Shown here: positions 45,253 to 55,065 of the stretch, one piece after another
Numbering within the stretch: position 1 is the first letter of the stretch
Layout: every line of letters starts with the position of its first letter
Notes under the pieces: model-generated
Database searches by the model: none
Told to the model about the DNA's origin: nothing
What the model saw: the letters and a program-made list of their open reading frames with translations, nothing else
Source: Rhodococcus opacus
GTDB lineage: Bacteria; Actinomycetota; Actinomycetes; Mycobacteriales; Mycobacteriaceae
Length of the DNA: 64,000 nucleotides
Reading direction: 5' to 3'
NCBI RefSeq assembly: GCF_012396235.1
Contig: NZ_JAAXPA010000013.1
Span: 1-64,000, forward strand
Translations under genes and position numbers: made by a program

Positions 45253-45294
45253 CGTGCGCCTTTTTGGTAGCCCCAACTACCAAAAAGGCGCACG
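45253..45294. terminator. Hairpin after the response regulator gene, GTGCGCC-type repeat copy 2
   Basis: Perfect 18-base arms beginning CGTGCGCCTTTTTGGTAG with a CCCCAA loop; weaker pairing extends outwards through GGCCTTCGG to the response regulator stop. It lies just downstream of the ABC/two-component operon and upstream of the metE riboswitch, so it is a good terminator for that operon. Its arms match the hairpin at 30631-30696. Confidence 0.8.
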
Positions 45295-45306
45295 AGCCCG
45301 GAGGGC

Positions 45307-45915
45307 CTACAGCCAGCCGTTCGACTCCGCGGCGCGGACGGCCTCGGCGCGGGTGCTGGCGCCGGTCTTGCCGATCGCCGAAGACAGGTGATTGCGTACC
45401 GTGCCTGCCGACAGGAACAGTGCGGCAGCGATCGAGGCGACCGGCGCACCGTCCCGCGCCGCCCGCAGCACGTCGGTCTCCCGGTCGGTGAGCGGTGATT
45501 CCCCGCTGACGAGACTGTCGGCGGCGAGAGCCGGGTCGACGACGCGCAGTCCGGCATGGACACGCCGGACGGCGTCGGCGAGCTGCCGGGCCGGGGTGTC
45601 CTTCACGACGAACCCCGATGCACCGGCCTGCAGTGCCTTGCGCAGGTACCCGGGACGACCGAACGTCGTCACGATCAGGACGCGGGTCTGCGGCATCTCG
45701 GTCCGCAGTGCCGTGGCCGCGGCGATCCCGTCCAGGCCGGGCATTTCGACGTCGAGGAGCGCGACGTCGGGGGAGTGCTCGCGCGCCGCCGCGACGACCT
45801 CGTCGCCGCGCCCGACCTCCGCGACGACCGTCAGGTCCGCCTCCAGGTCGAGCAGGGCGGCGAGGGCACCGCGGACGAGTGCCTGATCGTCGGCGAGCAG
45901 CAGCCGGATCGTCAC
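45307..45915 (-). CDS. NarL/LuxR-type response regulator
   Basis: A 202-residue response regulator. The receiver domain has the acidic pair LLLADDQ, phosphoacceptor Asp in VALLDVEMPGLDG, and Lys in FVVKDTP; a LuxR-type HTH occupies about residues 137-195 (LTDRETDVLRAARDG, IAAALFLSAGTVRNHLSSAIGK). It resembles DesR/LiaR-like regulators paired with short membrane kinases. Its GTG overlaps the kinase stop by four bases. It probably activates the operon it belongs to. Confidence 0.93.
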   Translation of the reverse strand: MTIRLLLADDQALVRGALAALLDLEADLTVVAEVGRGDEVVAAAREHSPDVALLDVEMPGLDGIAAATALRTEMPQTRVLIVTTFGRPGYLRKALQAGASGFVVKDTPARQLADAVRRVHAGLRVVDPALAADSLVSGESPLTDRETDVLRAARDGAPVASIAAALFLSAGTVRNHLSSAIGKTGASTRAEAVRAAESNGWL

Positions 45916-47036
45916 GGGACCTCTTCCTTCAGCACGTGCAACGAGAACCCGCCCGGTTGCGGATGGGTGATGACGACCCGGGCTCCGGCGGCCGCGGCGC
46001 GCTCCCGCAGGCCCACCAGCCCGTTCCCGTGCACGGATTCGGCGCAGCCGGCGCCGTCGTCGACGACGGTGACCTCGCGTTCGCCCACCGTGACCGAGCA
46101 GTGCGTCGCGCCGCTGTGCCGGACCACGTTGGTGACACCCTCGCGGACCGTCCACGCGAACAACTCGCGCAGGCCGGTGGGCACCGACTCGGTGCTGTTG
46201 GGCAGCTCGGCCTCGATTCCGGCCGACCGCAACGCTTCCCCGGCCCGGGCGATCTCCACCGGAAGCGACAGCCCCCGGATTCCCTGCACGGCCTGCCGGA
46301 CGTCCGCGAGCGCGTCGCGGGAAAGGCGTTCCAGGTCAGCCACTTCCGTGCGGGCCCGGTCGATGTCGATGTCGAGGAGCCGGCCCACGAGTTCGGCCTT
46401 GACGGTGATGACGGTGAGGGAGTGCCCCAGGATGTCGTGGAGGTCGCGGGCCATCCGGGTGCGTTCCTCCTGCACCGCGAGTCGTTCGCTCGCTTCCCGT
46501 TCCCGGACCAATTCGATGTTGCGGTTGATCAGCTTGGTCACCCCGAACATCGCGAATGCTGCCGCGCACACGCCCAGCGAGAGCCCGGTGCCCGACCCCC
46601 AGTCCATCACCGTGGAGATCACTTCCACAAGAACTGCGACGGTCAGCGCGGTGAGCCCGCCGAGCCACGCGGGGAACAGCATGACCGCGGAGACGGCGAG
46701 GAAGACGCCGGCGGACAGCCCCGACGACCCGACGGCGACCACCATGACGGCTGCGAGCCCGAACAACGCCAACACGAGCGGTACCGCCTGGTTCAGCGGT
46801 GGCCGAAACTCGTTGTGCGCGCGCCGGGTATGCGACCACCGGAACATCGCAAGGTACGTCACCGCGAATGCCAGCGTGGCGATCATCCCGATCCAGCCCC
46901 GGACCTGATCGCGGGCGGCCCACCCGTCGAGGAACGGCTGGAACAGGAAGACCGTCCACGCGGCGGCGAAAATGAATCCGAAACGGCCCCATCGCCTGGT
47001 CACGACGGGGCCGTCGGGGGTGGTCACGGCAGTCAC
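45912..47036 (-). CDS. Sensor histidine kinase, DesK/NarX-like
   Basis: A 374-residue kinase: about five hydrophobic segments (residues 20-150), a HisKA_3 dimerisation helix with the phosphoacceptor His in RMARDLHDILGHSLTVI, and a HATPase domain (VVRHSGATHC, VVDDGAG, GNGLVGLRERA). It is the partner of the response regulator, which starts inside its stop. The short extracytoplasmic loops suggest membrane-stress sensing or sensing through the neighbouring transporter. GTG start chosen close to the permease end. Confidence 0.92.
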   Translation of the reverse strand: MTAVTTPDGPVVTRRWGRFGFIFAAAWTVFLFQPFLDGWAARDQVRGWIGMIATLAFAVTYLAMFRWSHTRRAHNEFRPPLNQAVPLVLALFGLAAVMVVAVGSSGLSAGVFLAVSAVMLFPAWLGGLTALTVAVLVEVISTVMDWGSGTGLSLGVCAAAFAMFGVTKLINRNIELVREREASERLAVQEERTRMARDLHDILGHSLTVITVKAELVGRLLDIDIDRARTEVADLERLSRDALADVRQAVQGIRGLSLPVEIARAGEALRSAGIEAELPNSTESVPTGLRELFAWTVREGVTNVVRHSGATHCSVTVGEREVTVVDDGAGCAESVHGNGLVGLRERAAAAGARVVITHPQPGGFSLHVLKEEVP

Positions 47037-47046
47037 GATACCGCCG

Positions 47047-47822
47047 TCACACTCGCTCGGTGTCGCGCTGGAAACGCCACGCCGCACCGCCGACGAAGAT
47101 CGCCAGCCACACCGCGACGTTGAGGAGCCACGTCCACTGCATCGCCTCACCGGTGAGCGGTGCGTGCACCAGCTGACTCAGCCCGTACGTGGGCATGAAC
47201 TGCGCGATCGACGCCCACACCGAACCGTCCTGAAGCGGCATGAACAGCCCGCCCGCGAAGCCGAGCACGGCGAGCCCGGGGCCGAGGATCTGCATGACGT
47301 TCTCGCTCGGCAGCAGGTACCCCATGAACAGGCCGAACGCGGCGAACACTGCGGATCCGAGCCAGGTGATCAGGGCCGTCGCGAACCACAGGGACGTGTC
47401 CATCCGGACGGACGTGAACGCGCCCACGAGGTAGACGACGCCGACGGCCCCGAGCCCGAGCATCATCGCGACGAGCACCTTGACGAAGATGTAGACCCCG
47501 GGGGACAAGGGGGTGAGCCGCAACTGCCGGCTCCATCCCGACGCCCGTTCCACCGACACCATCGCGCCGCCGCTCGTCGTCGCGATCATCGCGCCGTACA
47601 GCGCCATGCTGATCATCACGTACGCCGAGACGTTCCCGTTGCCCGCGCTCTCACCCGAGTAGCTGGGGTTCAGGCCGAAGATGAGGAAGAAGACGACCGG
47701 CATGACGAGAGTGATGATCATCGTGCGCCGATTGCGCAGCAGCCGGCGCAGTTCGAGTCCGAGGAGGGTGGTGTTGAGGCCGCCGAGCGGGGGAACGCGG
47801 CGGGGTGCGGCGAGGGTGGTCA

Positions 47823-47823
<1 letters not shown>
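47047..47823 (-). CDS. ABC-2 type exporter permease
   Basis: A 258-residue membrane protein with six hydrophobic segments, of the ABC-2 permease type used for drug, lipid or antibiotic-peptide export. The polar N-terminal segment and the RASGWSRQLRLTPLSPGVYIFVKV loop are typical of this class. Its start overlaps the ATPase stop by one base (TGATG). It forms the transporter with that ATPase; the cargo is unknown. Confidence 0.9.
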
Positions 47824-48770
<947 letters not shown>

Positions 48771-48894
48771 GCAATCAGCGTGCGATCCCGACGGCCGCCG
48801 ACCCCCACACGTCCGTCACGACCTCACCGTGACAAATGTCAGGGGCCAGGGGTAGGTGTGGCGCCGATCGGGGGCAGCCGTTACTGTGGGCGCC

Positions 48895-48963
48895 ATGCAG
48901 CGCGCATATTTCTGGTTTAGCAGGCCGGCCCCGGGTGGGCCGGTCGGCGTAACCACGCGCTGA
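48895..48963 (+). CDS. Aromatic amino acid leader peptide of the DAHP synthase gene
   Basis: A 22-codon reading frame, starting MQRAYFWFSR, with Tyr-Phe-Trp-Phe in a row at codons 5-8. Four consecutive aromatic codons in such a short frame, 89 bases before a DAHP synthase start and followed by competing hairpins, fit a classical attenuation leader: ribosome stalling on Tyr/Phe/Trp codons at low charged tRNA would change RNA folding. Too short for domain evidence; its peptide product probably has no function of its own. Confidence 0.85.
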   Translation: MQRAYFWFSRPAPGGPVGVTTR

Positions 48964-49032
48964 CTTCTTCCACCCCAGAGCCGGATTACAGACCGGCTCG
49001 CGGGAATCTCCACAGTCTTCGAGGGCCGGCCT
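48922..49032 (+). promoter_or_regulatory. Attenuator-like alternative RNA structures upstream of aroG
   Basis: AGGCCGGCCC (48922-48931), just after the aromatic codons, can pair locally with GGGCCGG (48937-48943) or at long range with GGGCCGGCCT (49023-49032), which lies close to the aroG ribosome site. An independent hairpin GAGCCGG/CCGGCTC (48978-48999) sits between. A ribosome stalled on the leader would cover the first arm, so the choice between structures depends on aromatic amino acid supply. Whether the output is termination or masking of the ribosome site is not clear. Confidence 0.6.
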
Positions 49033-49052
49033 GAGAACAGGAACCCGAACCC

Positions 49053-50141
49053 ATGACTGTCACCCTCGACACCACTACCAGCGCTGATCGGCTGGACGAC
49101 CAGCGCACCGTGAGCATCAGCCCGCTGGTGGCCCCGTCGGTCGTGCGCCGCGAACACGCCCCTGACGACGTCGCGTCCGCGACCGTGCGCTCCGGCCGCG
49201 CCGACACGGTGAACGTGCTGAACGGCGACGATGATCGACTGCTCGTCGTGGTGGGCCCGTGCTCGGTGCACGACCCGGACGCCGCCATGGACTACGCCCG
49301 CAGACTCGCCGCGAAGGCCGAGGAATTGCGCGACGACCTGCACATCGTGATGCGGGTCTACTTCGAGAAGCCGCGCACCACGCTCGGCTGGAAGGGTCTG
49401 CTCAACGACCCGCACCTGGACGGCACGTTCGACATCGACACCGGGATCCGCATGGGCCGCAAGCTGCTGCTCGACGTGTCCTCGCTCGGCCTGCCGGTCG
49501 GCTGCGAGTTCCTCGACCCGATCATGCCGCAGTACATCGCGGACCTCGTCACGTACGGCGCGATCGGTGCCCGCACCGCCGCCAGCCAGGTGCACCGCCA
49601 GCTGTGCAGCGCGCTGTCGATGCCGGTCGGGATCAAGAACTCGACGGAGGGGGACGTGCAGGTGGCGGTCGACGGCACCCGCGCCGCCGCGGCGAGCCAC
49701 GTGTTCCCCGGCACCGACCTCGACGGGCAGGCCGCGCTGATCCGCACGGTCGGCAACCCCGACTGCCACGTCATCCTCCGCGGGGGCAGCGACGGACCGA
49801 ACTACGACGCGGAGACGGTGGCGGACACGCTCGCCCGGCTGCGCAAGGGCGGTCTGCCGGAGCGGGTCGTCATCGATGCCAGCCACGGCAACAGCAGCAA
49901 GAACCACGAGAAGCAGGTCGACGTGCTGAACGACATCGCGGTGCGGCTCGAGGAGGGCGAGAAGGGGATCGTCGGTGTGATGGTGGAGAGCTTCATCGAA
50001 GCCGGTCGTCAGGACCTCACGCTCGGGAAGGCCGAGGACCTCACGTACGGCCAGTCCATCACCGACGCGTGCATCGACTGGAACACGACGGCGGCGCAGC
50101 TGGACCGTCTCGCGCAGGCAGTGGCCGCACGTCGGAAGTGA
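49053..50141 (+). CDS. aroG: 3-deoxy-7-phosphoheptulonate (DAHP) synthase, type I
   Basis: A 362-residue class I DAHP synthase (AroF/G/H type), which condenses phosphoenolpyruvate and erythrose 4-phosphate in the first step of the shikimate pathway. Conserved regions: VVVGPCSVHDP, MRVYFEKPRTTLGWKG, GARTAASQVHRQL, ILRGGSDGPNYD and IDASHGNSSK. Family length is normal. Expression should follow the aromatic leader peptide upstream. Its stop is directly adjacent to the alkB stop on the other strand. Confidence 0.96.
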   Translation: MTVTLDTTTSADRLDDQRTVSISPLVAPSVVRREHAPDDVASATVRSGRADTVNVLNGDDDRLLVVVGPCSVHDPDAAMDYARRLAAKAEELRDDLHIVMRVYFEKPRTTLGWKGLLNDPHLDGTFDIDTGIRMGRKLLLDVSSLGLPVGCEFLDPIMPQYIADLVTYGAIGARTAASQVHRQLCSALSMPVGIKNSTEGDVQVAVDGTRAAAASHVFPGTDLDGQAALIRTVGNPDCHVILRGGSDGPNYDAETVADTLARLRKGGLPERVVIDASHGNSSKNHEKQVDVLNDIAVRLEEGEKGIVGVMVESFIEAGRQDLTLGKAEDLTYGQSITDACIDWNTTAAQLDRLAQAVAARRK

Positions 50142-50789
50142 TCACCGCACGCCTCTCGTGCGGAACTGCACGCTGATCCGCGGTCCGAGCGGGCGGGTGC
50201 TCTTCGGTACGCAATGCACCCAGGTGCGCTGGCAGGAACCACCCATCACCAGCAGGTCACCGTGGCCGAGCGAGTACCGGATCGAGTGCCCGCCGCCGCG
50301 CGGACGCAGCAGCAGCGGACGCGCGGCGCCGAGCGAGAGGATGGCGACCATGGTGTCTTCGGTGCGGCTCCGGCCGGTGTCGTCGCCGTGCCAGGCGACG
50401 CTGTCGGAGCTGTCGCGGTAGAAGCAGAGTCCGGAAGTGGCGAACTTCTCGCCCAGTTCGGGCAGGTAATGCGTGCTCAGGGCGTCGCGTGCCGCGACCA
50501 GCAGCGGGTCGGGGAGCGGCTCCCCCTCCGGGTAGAACCGGACGAGGCGTGGGACGTCGACCACCCGGTCGTACATCTGGCGCCGCTCCGCCTTCCACGG
50601 CACCGTCTCCGCGAGCGTGGTGAACAGCTCGTCGGAACCGGTCAGCCACCCCGGCCGCACGTCGACCCACGCTCCCGCCGTGAGCATGCGACGCTGCACC
50701 GTCGACCCGAGCGCGCCCAGTTCGACACCGAACGACGCGTCGTCGAACAGTGAGGCCTGGTGCGCATACCGCGCATCCGCGGAAGTCAT
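50142..50789 (-). CDS. alkB: AlkB-type DNA dioxygenase
   Basis: A 215-residue Fe(II)/2-oxoglutarate dioxygenase that oxidatively removes alkyl groups from DNA bases. The iron ligands appear as WHGDD (HxD) and the distal His in TWVHCVPK; RPLGPRISVQFR carries the Arg residues that bind 2-oxoglutarate and mark the family. Full length for AlkB. A LexA-type box lies 21 bases upstream of the ATG, so damage induction is likely. It converges head-on with aroG with no gap. Confidence 0.93.
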   Translation of the reverse strand: MTSADARYAHQASLFDDASFGVELGALGSTVQRRMLTAGAWVDVRPGWLTGSDELFTTLAETVPWKAERRQMYDRVVDVPRLVRFYPEGEPLPDPLLVAARDALSTHYLPELGEKFATSGLCFYRDSSDSVAWHGDDTGRSRTEDTMVAILSLGAARPLLLRPRGGGHSIRYSLGHGDLLVMGGSCQRTWVHCVPKSTRPLGPRISVQFRTRGVR

Positions 50790-50809
50790 GCCGCCATGCT
50801 ACCCGATAT

Positions 50810-50825
50810 TCGAACGTATGTTCCC
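50810..50825. promoter_or_regulatory. LexA/SOS-box candidate upstream of alkB
   Basis: TCGAACGTATGTTCCC matches the actinobacterial SOS box TCGAAC-N4-GTTCGA at 10 of 12 defined bases, including the full CGAAC...GTTC core, and lies 21 bases before the alkB ATG, where a repressor would block the promoter. Confidence 0.65.
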
Positions 50826-50961
50826 ACTTTTTTCTCGAGGCGGCAGTCGCCGCTCAGACGCACCCCTTCTTGGTTCGCGCACTACTTTTCGGGCCCTGGA
50901 AGGAGTGCGGCTGCGGAGAAGTGGTGCGTCTGCACGGAAGCCCGGGGAACGGCGGCGGTTG

Positions 50962-53112
50962 TCACCGCGGCACCGCAGGCTCGCGGTCGTCGCCGGTGTC
51001 GACGGTCGCCTTCTGCCTGCTCGGCCACCAGAAGGCGCGACGTTCGAGTGCCGCCAGGCTCGGTACCAGCATCGGGGCCATCGCGAAGGCGGCGATGGCG
51101 ACACCGATCGCGACACCGAAGCCGAGTTCGGCGAGGTTTGCCAGTCCGGTGAGGGTCAGGGAAGCGAAGGTCAGCGCCAGGATCAGGCCGGCGGCGGCCA
51201 CCGTGGGGGCGTCGTTGGAGACGGCGATCCGCGCGGACTCACGCGGGGTGTACCCGTTGCGGAATTCCTCGCGCAGTCGCGAGGCCAGCAGGATGTTGTA
51301 GTCGGTGCCGATCGCGACGACGAACAGGTACAGCACGATCGGAATCGAGAAGTCGATCCCGTCGTAGCCGAGGCCGTGCAGAAACAGGATCACCACGGCG
51401 CCGAGGGTGGCGACGAACGTGAGTGCGACGCACACCAGCAGGTTGAGCGGGGCGAGCACGGCGAGCAGGAGCAGGGCGAGAATCAGCGCGATGGCGACTG
51501 CGGCGACGGGGAACACGAGGCGCGTATCCGCCGCGAGTTGCGCGCGGACGTCGACGAACGTGGATGTCTGCCCTCCCACAACGACTTCCGAGCCGGGGAC
51601 CGCTCCGTGGGCGGCGTCGCGGATCGGTCCCTCGACGAGGTCGAGGGACGCGTTCGAGTAGGGGTCGTCGGCGAGTACGACGTTGACGAGCGCGGCTCGA
51701 CCGTCCTGACTGGGTCGCGGCGGGGCGACCGAGGACACGCCCGGCACCTGCGTGAGAGCGGTGACGAGCGGGGTCAGCGACGCGGGATCCAGCGGTCCGG
51801 GAGCCACGACGTACACCTGGGTCGGGCTCAGCGCACCCGCGGGAAAGGATTGATCGAGGGTGTCGAAGGCCTGCTGTGACGGCGTGTCGGAGGGCAGTTC
51901 CCCCAGCGTGTTGTACGTCGACTTGTAGCCGGACGCGAAGGAGGCGAGCGCGATCAACACGACGCCGATCGCGACGGCGAACACGGCTGGCCGGCGCCCG
52001 ATCGCGGCGCCGATCGAGGCGAACGGGGTGTGGGGGCTGTCGTGCCCCGGTCCGAGCGGCCAGAACAGGTGGCGGCCCAGCACGGTGAACACGGCGGGGA
52101 TGAGCGTCAACGCCGTCACCAGCATGACGGCCACGGCGACGATGAGTCCCGGCGCGAGCGTGGTGAGCGAGCCGAGTTTCGCCAGTAGCAGGGCGGCGAA
52201 CGCGACGATGACCGTGAGCGCCGACGACGCGACGACGCGCCCGACGACGTCGGTGGAGAACACGAGGGCCTCTCGATGGGTGTCGGTGGTGGACCCCGCC
52301 GCGGCCTGCTGCCGGAGACGTTCGCGATAGCGGAACAGCAGGAAGACGATGTAGTCGGTGCCGACACCAAAGAGGACGACCACGAGTATGGATTGCAGCG
52401 ACGTGCTGACCTGAAAGTCGAACAGATCGGCGAGCACGGCGGTCAGTCCGGTGACCACCGACAGCACCACACCGATCACGACAACCGGCAGCACGGCGAT
52501 GACGGGGCTGCGGAAGATCAGGCCGAGCAGGGTGAGGATGACGATCACCGTGGCGATCGTGATGACCTTGTCGGCGTTGTCGTAGGCGGCGGTGGTGTCG
52601 ACCTGAATGGCCGCGTTCCCGGTCAGCCCGCTCACCAGGCCGGTGCCGTTCAGTTGCTGCTCGGCGTCGCCCCGGATGACCGGCACGGCGTCGTTGACCT
52701 GGTCGTCGCCGGGTTGTCCGTCGAACACCACCTGCAGTGCGGCGGCCTTCCCGTCGGCGGACAGCGACGCAGGCGACCCCTGCACGCTCACGACTCCCGG
52801 GATCGCCGAATTCTGAAGCGTGGTCGCGAGATTCAGCGCCGTCTGCTGGTCGGCGGGTGACAGCGGGGCGGCGTCGGCGCGGACCACCACCAGGCTGCCG
52901 GTGGCGCCCGACAGGCTCGGGAAGTATTCGTTTCCGACGGCCTGCGCCTCGGAGGACTCGAATGAACTGGGCAGGAACGTCTGCTGGTTGCCGGTGGTGT
53001 AGTCGTCGAGACTCGGTGCGAACAGGATGACGGCTATTGCCGCGACCACCCAGGTCGCGATGACCTGCCACGGGTGTGCGACGACAGTGCGCGCGATGTA
53101 GGCAAACATCAT
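50962..53112 (-). CDS. MMPL-family (RND) exporter
   Basis: A 716-residue RND transporter of the MMPL type. It has an N-terminal helix, a periplasmic domain (about residues 35-180), a first helix bundle (YIVFLLFRYRERL), a second periplasmic domain and a final bundle (GTDYNILLASRLREEF, FASLTLTGLANLAELG). Asp-Tyr pairs in GTDY of both halves match the proton-relay region of MmpL proteins. Family members export lipids or drugs across the inner membrane. No lipid-synthesis gene is adjacent, so the cargo is open. Two adjacent ATG codons exist; the first was used. Confidence 0.92.
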   Translation of the reverse strand: MMFAYIARTVVAHPWQVIATWVVAAIAVILFAPSLDDYTTGNQQTFLPSSFESSEAQAVGNEYFPSLSGATGSLVVVRADAAPLSPADQQTALNLATTLQNSAIPGVVSVQGSPASLSADGKAAALQVVFDGQPGDDQVNDAVPVIRGDAEQQLNGTGLVSGLTGNAAIQVDTTAAYDNADKVITIATVIVILTLLGLIFRSPVIAVLPVVVIGVVLSVVTGLTAVLADLFDFQVSTSLQSILVVVLFGVGTDYIVFLLFRYRERLRQQAAAGSTTDTHREALVFSTDVVGRVVASSALTVIVAFAALLLAKLGSLTTLAPGLIVAVAVMLVTALTLIPAVFTVLGRHLFWPLGPGHDSPHTPFASIGAAIGRRPAVFAVAIGVVLIALASFASGYKSTYNTLGELPSDTPSQQAFDTLDQSFPAGALSPTQVYVVAPGPLDPASLTPLVTALTQVPGVSSVAPPRPSQDGRAALVNVVLADDPYSNASLDLVEGPIRDAAHGAVPGSEVVVGGQTSTFVDVRAQLAADTRLVFPVAAVAIALILALLLLAVLAPLNLLVCVALTFVATLGAVVILFLHGLGYDGIDFSIPIVLYLFVVAIGTDYNILLASRLREEFRNGYTPRESARIAVSNDAPTVAAAGLILALTFASLTLTGLANLAELGFGVAIGVAIAAFAMAPMLVPSLAALERRAFWWPSRQKATVDTGDDREPAVPR

Positions 53113-53226
53113 TCCCCGTTCCGGGAGATGAAGGTTCGGCCGGCGCCCGGCCGGGCGGTCGAACCGTGCCCAGTCATCGTCGCATGCAGGACGGCGCGAA
53201 GGCTACGGGTTTCGCGGCATCGACAG

Positions 53227-53266
53227 ACCGCGGCCCCGCTCCGACGTCAGGGAGCGGGGCCGCGGT
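53227..53266. terminator. Strong GC-rich terminator hairpin after ectD
   Basis: Perfect 16-base arms (ACCGCGGCCCCGCTCC and complement) with an 8-base loop, 16 bases beyond the ectD stop and upstream of the MMPL start on the same strand. It should isolate the two genes. Confidence 0.85.
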
Positions 53267-53281
53267 ACGTCATGGTGCTCG

Positions 53282-54193
53282 TTACCGCAAGGGGGTGAAA
53301 TCCCGGCTACCGAGGTAGTCGGGGCGCGGTGCGGGCGCCGAGAACGGATCCGTCAGGGTGTTCTCGACACTGTTGAACACGATGAAGAGGTTGGAACGCG
53401 CGAACGGCGTGATGTTGCCGTTCGAACCGTGCATGCAGTTGGAATCGAACACGGTGGCGGAGCCGGCCGGTCCGGTCATCATGTCGATGCCGTACTCGTT
53501 CGCCATCCGGGTGAGCGTCGGCTGATCGGGCGAACCCGTGGGTGGAACGTAGCTGACCAGCGATTCCTTGTAGTAGTCCTCGGGGGTCTCGCCGGCGCAC
53601 GACACGAACGCGCGGTGAGATCCGGGCATGATCATCAGCCCGCCGTTGTGCCCGTAGTTCTCGGTGAGCGCGATCGAGATACTCGCGGCGCGAGGAGTGG
53701 GCATGCCGTCCTCGGCGTGCCAGGTCTCGAAGTCGGAGTGCCAGTAGAACGGGCCGCCGGAGTAACCGGGCTTGAAATTGAGTCGCGACTGGTGGACGTA
53801 GACGTCCGAACCGAGGATCTGCCGGGCGATACCCACCACCTCGGGGCGGCGGATGATCTCGTCGACGACGTCGCTGAGACGGTGGACGTCGAACACGGAA
53901 CGGACGGCGCCGTCGCCGTTCTCCCGCACGACCCGGCCGTCGCCGCGCAGCGTATCGGTCCCGGCGAGGCGGGTCATCTCGTCGACCAGGTTGAACACGT
54001 CGCGTGGTGGGATGATCGACTCGGCGGAGTGATATCCGCGTTTGTCGTAGACGGCAATCTGATTCGCGGTGAGCGGACCGGAGCGGGAATCACCCCGTTT
54101 CTGGTCCGACCAGGTGACCGGGTCCTGGCGGACGGTCATCGTGCACTCGTTGCGGTCCCTCGTGGGGTAGTTGTCGGCTACGGCCGTACGCAT
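53282..54193 (-). CDS. ectD: Ectoine hydroxylase
   Basis: A 303-residue Fe(II)/2-oxoglutarate dioxygenase of the EctD type, which converts ectoine to 5-hydroxyectoine. The signature stretch FYWHSDFETWHAEDGMPTPR holds the HxD iron ligands; the distal His is in CMHGSNGN, followed by RSNLFIVFNSV. The start MRTAVADNYPTR aligns with known EctD openings (YPSR-type). No ectABC synthesis genes are in the window, and the flanking genes are an MMPL exporter and a LysE-type exporter. It may use ectoine made elsewhere in the genome or taken up. Confidence 0.92.
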   Translation of the reverse strand: MRTAVADNYPTRDRNECTMTVRQDPVTWSDQKRGDSRSGPLTANQIAVYDKRGYHSAESIIPPRDVFNLVDEMTRLAGTDTLRGDGRVVRENGDGAVRSVFDVHRLSDVVDEIIRRPEVVGIARQILGSDVYVHQSRLNFKPGYSGGPFYWHSDFETWHAEDGMPTPRAASISIALTENYGHNGGLMIMPGSHRAFVSCAGETPEDYYKESLVSYVPPTGSPDQPTLTRMANEYGIDMMTGPAGSATVFDSNCMHGSNGNITPFARSNLFIVFNSVENTLTDPFSAPAPRPDYLGSRDFTPLR

Positions 54194-54338
54194 AACTCGT
54201 GTTTCACCCTTTCGGATTGGACAACGCTTTACTCTTCCGACGTTCCCACTGGTCGTCGACGAATGCAACCCGGACACAGGTCCACCGAGGCCGGACTGGA
54301 CCGCGACGGCGCGTCGCCGCGGTGGGATCGTCACGGGC

Positions 54339-54986
54339 ATGATCGATTCGGCGGCGGTACTCGGAGTGGCGGCGATCGCCCTCGGCATGGTTCTCACACC
54401 GGGACCGAACATGGTGTATCTGGTCTCGCGCAGCATCACTCAGGGCAGGGCGGCGGGGCTGGTCTCGCTGGCCGGGGTCGCTCTCGGATTCCTGTGCTAT
54501 CTGGCTGCTGCGACACTGGGCATTTCGGCGGTGTTCTCCGCCGTCCCGCAGGCGTACACCGCGCTGAAGCTGGCGGGCGCGTGCTACCTGGGCTGGCTGG
54601 CGTGGCAGGCGTTGCGGCCCGGCGGGCACGCGCCGTTCGCGCCTGCCCGCGGGCTGCCCCGGGATTCGTCCGCCCGGCTGTTCCTGATGGGGCTCACGAC
54701 CAACCTGCTCAATCCGAAGATCGCGGTGATGTACCTGGCGCTGATCCCGCAGTTCGTCCACCCCGGCGCTGGGCCGGTGTGGTTGCAGAGCCTGCTGCTG
54801 GGCACCGTGCAGATCGTGGTCGCGCTCACCGTGAACGCGCTGATCGTCTGCGTCGCAGGAACTGTCGCGGCGTTCCTGTCCGGACGCCCGGTGTGGCTGC
54901 GTGCGCAGAAGTTCGTGATGGGAAGCGTCCTCGGCGGCCTCGCCGTTCACCTCGCTCTCGACCGGACGCGGCCCGCGACGGTCTGA
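54339..54986 (+). CDS. LysE/RhtB-family exporter
   Basis: A 215-residue membrane protein with about six hydrophobic segments and the RhtB opening GMVLTPGPNMVYLVSRSITQG, then GACYLGWLAWQALRPG and LTTNLLNPKIAVMYLALIPQF. The family exports amino acids such as lysine, threonine or homoserine lactone. The ATG at MIDSAAVLG fits the family; the frame is open upstream across the divergent gap with ectD but lacks similarity there. Cargo unknown. Confidence 0.88.
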   Translation: MIDSAAVLGVAAIALGMVLTPGPNMVYLVSRSITQGRAAGLVSLAGVALGFLCYLAAATLGISAVFSAVPQAYTALKLAGACYLGWLAWQALRPGGHAPFAPARGLPRDSSARLFLMGLTTNLLNPKIAVMYLALIPQFVHPGAGPVWLQSLLLGTVQIVVALTVNALIVCVAGTVAAFLSGRPVWLRAQKFVMGSVLGGLAVHLALDRTRPATV

Positions 54987-55065
54987 ACCGGCAGTGGCCT
55001 GAATTATGCACGCATGAGCATGTTTCGCGGGTACCGTCGGAAGCGACGACGACGAAGGGTGAGAG

